Source of the DNA: Gammaproteobacteria bacterium
GTDB taxonomy: Bacteria; Pseudomonadota; Gammaproteobacteria; Pseudomonadales; UBA5518
Length of the DNA stretch: 64,000 nucleotides
Direction: 5' to 3'
Assembly (NCBI GenBank): GCA_016705365.1
Contig: JADIYI010000009.1
Location: 620,001-684,000, forward strand
Positions 55,658-63,789 of this stretch are shown here, one piece after another. The translations under genes were made by a program, and so were the position numbers. The notes below the pieces were generated by a model. It was not told the origin of the DNA and searched no databases. It saw only the letters and a program-made list of their open reading frames with translations. Each line of letters begins with the position of its first letter. Within the stretch, counting starts at the first letter, position 1.

Positions 55658-55685
55658 GCTTTATGCATCTGAAAATTCAATAAAA

Positions 55686-55714
55686 AAAAGCCCTCAGATC
55701 AACTGAGGGCTTTT
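55686..55714 (-). terminator. Intrinsic terminator of pilA
   Basis: AAAAGCCCTCAG and CTGAGGGCTTTT form a twelve-base-pair stem with loop ATCAA, 24 bases past the pilA stop, followed on the reverse strand by a T8 run. It should stop most pilA transcripts before the GT-C gene. The T and A runs on both sides make it potentially bidirectional. Confidence 0.92.
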
Positions 55715-55738
55715 GCTCCGTTGAGGAGTTGCAAATCG

Positions 55739-56197
55739 TTATTTGCAGCTTCCGGGACGGTACTTGGGAAGAACGGTCGTACCCGCTCCGCCGCAGGTCC
55801 ACACCATGACGCCGCTGGCGTTCGCAGCGTTGCCGACGAACGTCAGCGTGTTGTTTCCGCCAAGTTCCACGATGCCGTTGGTGGCCGCAACGGTGTTGAT
55901 CACGACGTTGATGCTGCCGTTCGAAGTGTTGGTCTTGGTCCAGCCAACGCTTTCCACCTTGCCAGCTCCGCAGGTGTTGAACACGTCGGTAGAGCCGTCC
56001 GTCGGCAGGACGCCCTTGGAGGCGAAGTATTCCGCAACCGAGGTCTTGGCTTCCGATGCACGTGCCATCGGCTCGCTCAGCTTGGCGCGTACCGTGTAGT
56101 CCTGGTACGCCGGCAGGGCAACTGCCGCCAGGATGCCCACGATCGCGATAACGATCATCAGTTCGATAAGGGTAAAGCCCTGTTGTACTCGCTTCAT
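55739..56197 (-). CDS. pilA: Major type IV pilin
   Basis: Type IVa pilin of 152 residues and main subunit of the fibre. The short leader MKRVQQG is cut by PilD before FTLIELMIVIAIVGILAAVALPAYQDY, with Glu at +5. C135 and C151 near the C-terminus can form the D-region disulfide loop. A third cysteine, C76 in NTCGAG, has no obvious partner. The body is rich in Asn, Thr, Gly and Ser, offering possible glycosylation sites. AAGGAG lies seven bases before the ATG. Transcription is likely from the sigma54 promoter about 85 bases upstream. Confidence 0.95.
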   Translation of the reverse strand: MKRVQQGFTLIELMIVIAIVGILAAVALPAYQDYTVRAKLSEPMARASEAKTSVAEYFASKGVLPTDGSTDVFNTCGAGKVESVGWTKTNTSNGSINVVINTVAATNGIVELGGNNTLTFVGNAANASGVMVWTCGGAGTTVLPKYRPGSCK

Positions 56198-56279
56198 TTG
56201 TCTGCTCCTTGGTTTTGCAGAAGGTTTGGAAAAGCGCCGAGTTCAATATAGAACCGATTCCGGTTCCTGCAAGTCGGGT

Positions 56280-56295
56280 TACAAGGAGCGTGCCA
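56280..56295 (-). promoter_or_regulatory. Sigma54 (-24/-12) promoter of pilA
   Basis: On the reverse strand TGGCACG-CTCC-TTGTA matches the consensus TGGCACG-N4-TTGCA with one difference in the -12 box. Transcription would start near 56268, about 70 bases before the pilA ATG. The PilS-PilR pair encoded earlier in the window is the expected activator. Confidence 0.85.
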
Positions 56296-56354
56296 CACTC
56301 CGGAAGGGAGCAGTTATTTACTTGTAAATCAGACAATTGCGTCAAAAATGGCCG

Positions 56355-56371
56355 CCAGCATCAGATGCTGG
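56355..56371. promoter_or_regulatory. Palindrome upstream of the pilA promoter, candidate PilR site
   Basis: CCAGCATC-A-GATGCTGG is a perfect inverted repeat centred about 95 bp upstream of the predicted pilA transcription start, where sigma54 activators usually bind. A wider GGCCGC/GCGGCC repeat (56350-56355 and 56384-56389) encloses it. The pilA-pilB interval (56198-56734) otherwise holds no gene. Confidence 0.45.
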
Positions 56372-56734
56372 AACTACTTCCCTGCGGCCTTCTGAAGCAA
56401 CAAATCCGCCCTGTAACGCTCGATTGTGACCTTTTTTGTCACCATCAATTCCAGGTGATTGTCCGCTTTGTCATGGCTGTAGCCTGTTGCCGGCGAGGCG
56501 GCAGCCGCAGTTGGCCGGGTTCCACATACCCGGGACAGCCGCAGCCGGGATGAGGGTGGCGCCGGCCTCTATCGGACCTTGATTCCTGGCGCGCGCTGCC
56601 TGGCGTGTCTGTTGCTATACTTCAGCGCGAATTCGAACAATATATAGATGGGGTGCGGCGCTCGGCTGGAACGCCGCTCCTCGCGTTGCCGCTCATGGAC
56701 AAGGCTTTGAGAACCCGATGCAGGATTCAGGGGT

Positions 56735-58456
56735 ATGAACGCAAATAACCCGGTACCGCTCAGCGGCCTGGCCAGGCGGCTGGTGCAGGATGGCATCCTG
56801 GAAGAGAAAGTGGCCCGCGATGCGCTGCAGGAGTCGCGCACCCTGAAGCGCCAGTTCGTCGCCTATATCGTGGAACGCCAGTTTGCCGACAGTAGCCGCA
56901 TTGCCGAAGCCGCCTCGGATGAGTTCGGAACGCCGCTGCTCGATCTTGCCGCGTTCAACATGGAGACCTGCCCCAAGACCCTCGTAGACCCCAAGCTGGT
57001 CGAGAAGCATCACACCATACCGTTGTTCAAGCGCGCCAACCGCCTCTATCTCGCGGTATCGGACCCGACCAATCTTCACGCGCTGGACGAGATCAAGTTC
57101 CACACCGGCATCAGCACCGAAGCGATACTGGTCGATGAAGGCGCCCTGATGCGGGTGATGCAGAAGTTCCTGAAATCGGCCGAGGAAGCAACCGGCGCCG
57201 TTTTCACCGACCTCGATGCGGTTGGTCTCGAGGACCTGGACATAGAAGGCGGCGAGCCCAAGGACGACGCCGGCGATATCAAGTCCGATACCGACGACAC
57301 GCCGATCGTTCGCTTCGTGAACAAGGTGCTGCTCGATGCCATCCGCGGCGGCGCGTCCGACATTCACTTCGAGCCCTACGAGAAATACTACCGGATCCGC
57401 TACCGCACCGATGGCATCCTGCACGAGGTGAGCAAGCCACCGATCAATCTGGCGCCGAAGCTGGCCGCGCGTCTCAAGGTGATGTCGCAGATGGATATCT
57501 CCGAGCGGCGCATGCCGCAGGACGGACGCATCAAGATGAAGCTCTCCAAGACCCGCGCCATCGACTTCCGGGTCAACACGCTGCCCACGATCTTCGGCGA
57601 AAAGGTGGTGATGCGTATTCTCGATCCGGCCAGCGCCCAGCTCGGCATCGAGGCGCTCGGATTCGAACCCGAGCAGCGCGAGCTCTACATGAAATCGCTG
57701 TTCTCGCCCCAGGGCATGATGCTGTTCACCGGCCCCACCGGCAGCGGCAAAACGGTTTCCATGTACACCGGGCTGGGCATACTCAATACCGACGAGCGCA
57801 ATATCTCCACCGCGGAAGACCCGGTGGAGATCAACATGGCGGGAATCAACCAGGTGCATGTGAATGCCCGGGTCGGCCTCACGTTCGCCGAAGCGCTGCG
57901 CTCCTTCCTGCGTCAGGATCCGGACGTGATCATGGTCGGGGAGGTCCGCGATCTTGCCACCGCCGAGATCGCGGTGAAAGCCGCCCAGACCGGTCACATG
58001 GTCATGTCGACCCTGCACACCAACAGCGCCTGCGAAACCATCACCCGCCTGCTCAACATGGGCGTCGCACCGTTCAATGTCGCAACCTCGGTCAACCTGA
58101 TCATCGCCCAGCGTCTGGGACGCCGGCTTTGCACGCATTGCGCCAAGGAACTGGTCCTGCCCCGCGAATTGATGCTCGAAGAGGGATTCCTCGAATCGGA
58201 ACTGATGGGGATCAACCTGAAAAGCCCCGGAGGTTGCGACAAATGCCTGAACGGCTATAAAGGACGAGTGGGAATCTATGAAGTGGTTCCCGTTACCGAG
58301 GAGCTGTCCGAGATTATCATGGCCGGGGGCAATGCCATCGAGCTTTCGCGCTGTGCACGACGCCAGGGCTATCCAGACCTGCGCCGTGCCGCATTGATCA
58401 AGGCGGCCAAGGGCCTCACCAGTCTTGAAGAAGTCAACCGCGTAACCAAGGATTGA
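56735..58456 (+). CDS. pilB: PilB, type IV pilus extension ATPase
   Basis: Hexameric cytoplasmic motor ATPase that polymerises pilin, 573 residues. An N-terminal GSPII_E/MshEN-like domain is followed by the ATPase core, with Walker A LFTGPTGSGKTV near residue 330, the Asp box NISTAEDPVEI, Walker B QDPDVIMVGEVRD and the His box TGHMVMSTLHTNSA. The tetracysteine zinc site is present (LCTHCAKE and GGCDKCLNGYKGR). It is divergent from pilA and first of pilB-pilC-pilD. MshEN domains in some PilB proteins bind cyclic di-GMP. Confidence 0.97.
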   Translation: MNANNPVPLSGLARRLVQDGILEEKVARDALQESRTLKRQFVAYIVERQFADSSRIAEAASDEFGTPLLDLAAFNMETCPKTLVDPKLVEKHHTIPLFKRANRLYLAVSDPTNLHALDEIKFHTGISTEAILVDEGALMRVMQKFLKSAEEATGAVFTDLDAVGLEDLDIEGGEPKDDAGDIKSDTDDTPIVRFVNKVLLDAIRGGASDIHFEPYEKYYRIRYRTDGILHEVSKPPINLAPKLAARLKVMSQMDISERRMPQDGRIKMKLSKTRAIDFRVNTLPTIFGEKVVMRILDPASAQLGIEALGFEPEQRELYMKSLFSPQGMMLFTGPTGSGKTVSMYTGLGILNTDERNISTAEDPVEINMAGINQVHVNARVGLTFAEALRSFLRQDPDVIMVGEVRDLATAEIAVKAAQTGHMVMSTLHTNSACETITRLLNMGVAPFNVATSVNLIIAQRLGRRLCTHCAKELVLPRELMLEEGFLESELMGINLKSPGGCDKCLNGYKGRVGIYEVVPVTEELSEIIMAGGNAIELSRCARRQGYPDLRRAALIKAAKGLTSLEEVNRVTKD

Positions 58457-58458
58457 AC

Positions 58459-59685
58459 ATGGCACAGGCGGCACAAGCAGTAAAAACCGAGACCTTTACC
58501 TTTCATGGCAAGGATCGGCGCGGCAACGCAACGAAGGGCGAGCTCCAGAGCGAGAGCGTCACCCTGGCGAAGGCACAGCTGCGCAAGCAGGGAATTACCC
58601 CGCAGGTGGTACGCAAAAAAGCGAAGCCGCTGCTCGGCGGGCGGAAAAAGGCAATCACGCCCGCCGACATCGCGATCTTCGCGCGCCAGCTGGCGACCAT
58701 GATGAAAGCCGGCGTGCCGCTGGTGCAATCGTTCGATATCGTGGCCGACGGGCAGGAGAATGTCGCGTTTCGGGAGCTGGTCATCGCGATCAAGAACGAT
58801 GTGTCCGGGGGCAACAGCCTGGCGTCCGCGCTGCAACGGCACCCGCGCCATTTCGATGCTCTGTTCTGCAACCTCGTCCATGCCGGAGAGCAATCGGGCA
58901 AGCTGGATTCGATGCTGGACCGGATCGCCATCTACAAGGAAAAGACGGAGGCGTTGAAGTCCAAGATCCGCAAGGCGCTGACCTACCCGATCGCGGTAGT
59001 CGGTGTCGCGATCATCGTCACGACGATCCTGCTGATCTGGGTCGTTCCCCAGTTCGCGGAGACCTTCGCCAGCTTTGGCGCCGACCTGCCCGCTTTCACG
59101 ATGTTTGTGCTGATGCTGTCGCACTTTATGCAGGACTACTGGTGGGCAATTTTCCTTGGACTGGGCGCAGGCATCTACACCCTCAAGGAAATGCGCTTCA
59201 GAAACAAGAAGTTCGCGGACTGGATCGATGCGATGATGCTCAAATTGCCGATCATCGGGCCAATCCTGAAGGAAGCCGTCGTCGCGCGCTTCTCGCGCAC
59301 CCTCTGCACCACCTTCGCGGCCGGCGTGCCGCTGGTGGAGGCGCTCGACTCGGTTGCCGGCGCCGCCGGCAACGAGGTGTATGCACGGGCCATCCGCCAG
59401 ATCCGCGACGACGTGACGGTGGGCACCCAGCTCAACCAGGCCATCCGCACCACCGGGCTGTTCCCGATGATGCTGTTGCACATGGTGACGATCGGCGAGG
59501 AATCGGGCGCGCTCGATGCGATGCTGGACAAGGTCGCATCGCATTTCGAGGCCGAGGTCGACAACAAGGTTGATGGCCTCACCGCCCTGCTCGAACCGCT
59601 GATCATGTCGGTACTCGGCGTACTGGTCGGCGGACTGATGGTTGCGATGTACCTGCCGATCTTCATGCTCGGGTCCGTCATGTAA
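58459..59685 (+). CDS. pilC: PilC, inner-membrane platform protein
   Basis: Polytopic platform of the pilus machine, 408 residues. Two GspF-type domains are evident: IFARQLATMMKAGVPLVQSFDIVADGQEN and ARFSRTLCTTFAAGVPLVEALDSVAGAAGN, each followed by GEQSG or GEESG motifs and membrane helices. The ATG at 58459 is chosen, with AAGGA six bases before it. It lies two bases after the pilB stop. PilD follows 151 bp later; that gap contains no gene. Confidence 0.96.
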   Translation: MAQAAQAVKTETFTFHGKDRRGNATKGELQSESVTLAKAQLRKQGITPQVVRKKAKPLLGGRKKAITPADIAIFARQLATMMKAGVPLVQSFDIVADGQENVAFRELVIAIKNDVSGGNSLASALQRHPRHFDALFCNLVHAGEQSGKLDSMLDRIAIYKEKTEALKSKIRKALTYPIAVVGVAIIVTTILLIWVVPQFAETFASFGADLPAFTMFVLMLSHFMQDYWWAIFLGLGAGIYTLKEMRFRNKKFADWIDAMMLKLPIIGPILKEAVVARFSRTLCTTFAAGVPLVEALDSVAGAAGNEVYARAIRQIRDDVTVGTQLNQAIRTTGLFPMMLLHMVTIGEESGALDAMLDKVASHFEAEVDNKVDGLTALLEPLIMSVLGVLVGGLMVAMYLPIFMLGSVM

Positions 59686-59836
59686 ACAGGCGCCCAGGGA
59701 GTCGAGCCTTGCGCCCCGTTGAGGTCGGCCCGCCGGCAGGTGCCGGATCGCCGCGGGGGCAAGCCCGTCGCGGCGGGCTGAAGACGCAGGCGATGCGCTC
59801 AATTCCAGCAACCCCTCGCCGAACCGGCACAGAACA

Positions 59837-60730
59837 TTGAACGACCTGGTTTTCGATCCCGCCTTCTGGCAACAACACGTGACGCTGTTTGCCGGCGCCG
59901 TGCTGCTGCTCTCCCTGATCATCGGCAGCTTCCTGAACGTCGTGATCCTGCGACTGCCGATGATGATGGAGCACGCGTGGCGCCGCGAATGCCAGGAGAT
60001 GCTCGAGTCCGATGTGACTTTCAGCAACCGCAGCGGCGAACCGGTCTCACTGATGCATCCGCCGTCCACCTGTCCGAAATGCGGTCATCTCATCAGGGCG
60101 TGGGAGAACGTGCCCGTCATCAGCTACCTCGTGCTCCGGGGGCGTTGTGCGCAATGCCGCGAGCCGATCTCGGCGCGCTATCCCGTGGTCGAGTCACTGA
60201 CCGCCGTGCTGTCGGTGGTCGTGGCGGTGCGATTCGGCGCCACCCCGGTCACGGTTGCGATGCTCATCCTGACGTGGTCACTGGTGGCGCTCGCCATCAT
60301 CGATATCGATCATCAACTGCTGCCCGACAGCATCACCCTTCCCCTGCTGTGGCTGGGCCTGATCATCAACTCCGGGGGCTTGATCGTCCCGCTGGAACAG
60401 TCGGTGTGGGGAGCGATACTGGGTTATCTGTCGTTGTGGTCGGTGTATTGGGGCTTCAAGCTGCTGACCGGCAAGGACGGCATGGGCTATGGCGATTTCA
60501 AGCTGCTGGCCGCCGCCGGGGCCTGGCTGGGCTGGAAGGCGCTTCCGGTCATCATCATCCTGTCATCGTTTGCCGGCGCGGTCATCGGCCTTTGTCTCAT
60601 CCTGATCATGGGTCGTGATCGCAATGTTCCCATACCGTTCGGACCCTATCTCGCCATCGCGGCCTGGATGACCGCGATGTGGGGTGAGGAACTGGTCGAC
60701 ACCTACCAGATGGTGATCACCGCACTCTGA
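59837..60730 (+). CDS. pilD: PilD, prepilin leader peptidase/N-methyltransferase
   Basis: Inner-membrane aspartyl protease that cuts and N-methylates prepilins, 297 residues. The cytoplasmic loop carries the zinc tetrad C79, C82, C104 and C107 (CPKCGH, CAQC). Catalytic aspartates lie in the AIIDIDHQLLPD motif and at D220 in GYGDFKLLAA. Seven or eight helices are present. The start is TTG without a strong ribosome site. It should process PilA, the minor pilins and any type II secretion pseudopilins. Confidence 0.96.
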   Translation: MNDLVFDPAFWQQHVTLFAGAVLLLSLIIGSFLNVVILRLPMMMEHAWRRECQEMLESDVTFSNRSGEPVSLMHPPSTCPKCGHLIRAWENVPVISYLVLRGRCAQCREPISARYPVVESLTAVLSVVVAVRFGATPVTVAMLILTWSLVALAIIDIDHQLLPDSITLPLLWLGLIINSGGLIVPLEQSVWGAILGYLSLWSVYWGFKLLTGKDGMGYGDFKLLAAAGAWLGWKALPVIIILSSFAGAVIGLCLILIMGRDRNVPIPFGPYLAIAAWMTAMWGEELVDTYQMVITAL

Positions 60731-60754
60731 GAAACGCCGGGGCGCGAGCGCTCT

Positions 60755-61194
60755 TCAGGAACGGGCGCCCTGGTCACCCGAAAATATGTAGTTCCTCCTG
60801 ATCAGGTAATTCCAGAAAAAACGATGCCCAGCGCCAGCAGCTTGCTCAGCAGGACATGAAGCCGCAGTTCCTCGACGGCGAGATAAAGGATCAGCTGATG
60901 CCACAGCAGGCCGGTCGCGCTGACCGCGTAAATGACCGCCAGTTCGACACCGCGCGGGAACCGTGTCCCGGCGCTGAATACGAAACGGATGCTGAGCAGG
61001 TAATTGATCAGGGTGGCCACCAGGAACCCGCCGACCCCTGCCCAGAGATAATGTATGTGCAGCCCGTAGATCAACGCCGCAAACAATGAAAAATCAACCG
61101 CGGCCCCGGCTCCCGCAACCATCAGGTAGCGGATGATCTTCCTTTCGAAAATAGAGCTGAGCAATCCGCGCATGCGACTTCGCAACCCGGGCAC
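60755..61194 (-). CDS. GtrA-like flippase, frameshifted near the C-terminus
   Basis: Small four-helix membrane protein of the GtrA family, thought to help flip undecaprenyl-phosphate sugars. It reads RKIIRYLMVAGAGAAVDFSLFAALIY... to KLLALGIVF, then stops early after SGIT. One extra T in the T6 run (A6 at 60816-60821 on the forward strand) would give GIVFFWNYLIRRNYIFSG, the conserved GtrA C-terminus, ending at 60755. The start is GTG, overlapping the methyltransferase stop (TAGTG); an ATG seven codons later is possible. A homopolymer sequencing error or true phase-variable slippage could explain it. Confidence 0.82.
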
Positions 61195-62141
61195 TATGTC
61201 TTGCGCGCAAACACGGTGCTGCAGGCACCACGGCGGCGAGCGATGGAAACCGCGTTTTCGAGCAGCGCAATGGGCAACAGCATGGCGGCGGGAAGCAGCC
61301 AGAGTCCCAGTTCGATCAGGCGCGGAACGGACTGCGCGCTTCTCATCAACTGGTACAGCCGGTTGGCCCTGCGCGGAGCCATGCGGTTCAACGCGCTCTG
61401 CATGAACCCGAAAATATTCTGCACGCCATCGGAGGTCGTCGAGGCGAGCGTTGTGTAACCCTGTCTTTGCAGCAGCCGCTCCATCCCCTGGTGACCGAAA
61501 AAATGCAGGTGCCGCGGCGCGTCGATATGAAACCAGGCGTTGCGGAAAAAACCGGCCTGCCAGCTCGAATTGTTCGGGACCGCAATGACCAGCACGCCTC
61601 CCGGCTTCAGGATTTCGCCGACCGCCTCCAGGGTGGCCTGCGGATCGGGCAGATGCTCCAGCACATGCCAGATCACCACGGCGTCGAAGCTGTGGGGCGC
61701 GAACCGCTGTTCCCCGAGTTCCCCTGTCCGGTATTCGATCGCCGGGCTCTCGAAGCGCGAATCGAGCAGTGCGCGCTCGAGGCCGGTCCCGGTGACACCC
61801 GTCCTGCCCAGTTCCAGCAGCAAATCGCCCCTGCCACAGCCGATATCGAGCACTGCCAGCGGCCCCGGACCCGGCAGGTACCGGCGGATCGAACGGGCCC
61901 GGCGCCTGACCGACAGGTTGACCAGGGCCTGCAGCGGAGCCGCGAACTTGGACTCCCCGCCTCCGTAATAGGAGCGGTCATAATGCGCCGACAGCACCGC
62001 AGCGGAGGGAAACACCTCGATCCTGCCACTGCCGCACCCGGGGCACAGGAGCAGCGTGTACGGTTCGGTGCCGCGGTCGGCGTCCATGACATCCATCCGC
62101 GCAAAATTGCGATCTCGAGCACACACCCAGCAGTGATTCAA
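61194..62141 (-). CDS. Class I SAM methyltransferase with N-terminal zinc motif
   Basis: Protein of 315 residues. CWVCARDR and LLCPGCGSGRIEVFP form an N-terminal Cys4 motif. The methyltransferase core follows, with LAVLDIGCGRGDLLLELG (SAM glycine loop), DAVVIWHVLEHLPDP and LKPGGVLVIAVPN. PRHLHFFGHQGMERLL and a hydrophobic C-terminal stretch are typical of methyltransferases found in surface-glycan loci. The TTG start lies seven bases after the TMTC-like gene. The target is unknown. Confidence 0.85.
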   Translation of the reverse strand: MNHCWVCARDRNFARMDVMDADRGTEPYTLLLCPGCGSGRIEVFPSAAVLSAHYDRSYYGGGESKFAAPLQALVNLSVRRRARSIRRYLPGPGPLAVLDIGCGRGDLLLELGRTGVTGTGLERALLDSRFESPAIEYRTGELGEQRFAPHSFDAVVIWHVLEHLPDPQATLEAVGEILKPGGVLVIAVPNNSSWQAGFFRNAWFHIDAPRHLHFFGHQGMERLLQRQGYTTLASTTSDGVQNIFGFMQSALNRMAPRRANRLYQLMRSAQSVPRLIELGLWLLPAAMLLPIALLENAVSIARRRGACSTVFARKT

Positions 62142-62148
62142 CGCCAGC

Positions 62149-63789
62149 TCAGCCTCCGACGCGCTTCAGGTTGTTGCGGACCTTGTAAAGGTCCGGATCG
62201 CTCCGCAGGGCAGCATCGTAGTAGTACCTGGCCTCATCGAGGCGTCCCTGCTGCTCGAGCGCGGCACCGAGATTGTTCATCAGCTGCGCGTCGCCGGGCG
62301 ATTTCTCGAGCGCGGTGCGCAACGAACGCTCGGCCGCGACATAGTCCCCCTTCACCATCAGGACTGCCGCAAGACCGGCATGCACGACCCCCATGTCGGG
62401 TTCGAGCGAAACTGCCCGCGTGGCATGCGCCTCGGCCTGTTCGACAAATCCCTCGCCCAGAAAGTAGGTGGCAAGACTGACATGCGCCTGGTAACTCTCG
62501 CCGACCACATCCAGCACGTGGCTGAACAGCATGTAGGGGCCGCTCCAGTAACCAACCTGCAGCCACGCCAGAAAGGTATAGAAGCACAGCGCCGGCGCCA
62601 GCCCGAACAGCGCCTTGCGCATACCGGCGCCGCCGAGGCGCGCCAGCACCGCGCCAAACGCGAGGAACAGGCCCAGGGAGGGCAGGTACATGTAGCGGTC
62701 CGCGCGCGCCTGACTCCCGACCTGTATCAACCCGATCACCGGCAACAAGGTCACCAGAAACCAGAGCCAGCCGACGATCAGCCATGGATATTTCCTGCGC
62801 AACGCGATCGCCGCCGCGCTCAACGCCCCGAGCGCCAGCAGCGATGGCACGAATGCGCCGAAAAAATCGATCGGATAAAGCGGGTAGAGCACCGCCAGCT
62901 TGGTCGGGACCAGCGTATCTCTCAGGTAAGCGGCATATGCAACCGCCGTATTCATCAGGCGGTATTCGATCGACAGATCATCGACGGGCGCCATTGCCTT
63001 GGTCTGCGCCGCGAGCGTGACCAGCCCCGAGGCAAGCGAGAGCAGGAACAGCGGAATCTTTTCCGCGACCAGGCGCAACCACAGCGACAGCGTCTTGTCG
63101 AACGCACCGCCGCCCCGGATGCCCGAGCGATCAAGTGGCCAATAATCGAGCAGCAAAAAGACGATCGGCAGCGTCACCGCCATGGGTTTCGAGAGCAGCG
63201 CCAGGATGAACGCGGTGACTACCCACAGGTACGCGCGAATACCCGGGCGATTCGCGTAGCGCAAGTAGGCAAGCAATGCGAGCAGGAAAAAGAAGCCGCA
63301 GAGCACATCCTTGCGCTCGGCAATCCACGCAACCGATTCCACGTGCAACGGATGCACGAGAAACAGCAGCGCAACCACCAGAGCGGCACTCCAGTTGCGC
63401 AACATCGCCAGCGCCAGGCAATAGGCCAGCACGCTGTTGAGCCCGTGAATGGCAACGTTGACCACATGCTGCGGCCCGGGTTCGATACCGAACAAGGTCA
63501 CATCGAGCATATGCGACAACCACGTCAGCGGGTGCCAGTTGCTCATGTGGAATTCGGTGAACGCCCAGCGAACACCTTCCAGCGAGAGGCCGGAGCGCAC
63601 CATCTCGGTGTAGATGACATAGCCCTGGTCATCTATCCCCGAATAGCCGAAGCCGGCAACTCTCCAATAGACAACGGCCAGCGCGACCAGCAGGATGAAT
63701 ATTGCCGCACAATGCGCCCGGTGCGGTTGCCCCAGGAACATTTCCGGATACACCGTGGGCTGATCTGGAAAAGCGTTTGCAGTACTCAA
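62149..63789 (-). CDS. TMTC-like membrane protein with TPR repeats
   Basis: Protein of 546 residues with roughly ten membrane helices up to about residue 430, then about three TPR repeats (HAGLAAVLMVKGDYVAAERSLRTALEKSPGDAQLMNNLGAAL). FGYSGIDDQGYVIYTEMVRSG gives an acidic first-loop motif. SNWHPLTWLSHMLD, FLVHPLHVESVAWIAERKDVLC and QARADRYMYLPSLGL match TMTC-like GT-C proteins. It is a second copy of the architecture seen next to pilA. A role in protein or glycan O-glycosylation is inferred only. The TTG start overlaps the upstream stop. Confidence 0.82.
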   Translation of the reverse strand: MSTANAFPDQPTVYPEMFLGQPHRAHCAAIFILLVALAVVYWRVAGFGYSGIDDQGYVIYTEMVRSGLSLEGVRWAFTEFHMSNWHPLTWLSHMLDVTLFGIEPGPQHVVNVAIHGLNSVLAYCLALAMLRNWSAALVVALLFLVHPLHVESVAWIAERKDVLCGFFFLLALLAYLRYANRPGIRAYLWVVTAFILALLSKPMAVTLPIVFLLLDYWPLDRSGIRGGGAFDKTLSLWLRLVAEKIPLFLLSLASGLVTLAAQTKAMAPVDDLSIEYRLMNTAVAYAAYLRDTLVPTKLAVLYPLYPIDFFGAFVPSLLALGALSAAAIALRRKYPWLIVGWLWFLVTLLPVIGLIQVGSQARADRYMYLPSLGLFLAFGAVLARLGGAGMRKALFGLAPALCFYTFLAWLQVGYWSGPYMLFSHVLDVVGESYQAHVSLATYFLGEGFVEQAEAHATRAVSLEPDMGVVHAGLAAVLMVKGDYVAAERSLRTALEKSPGDAQLMNNLGAALEQQGRLDEARYYYDAALRSDPDLYKVRNNLKRVGG

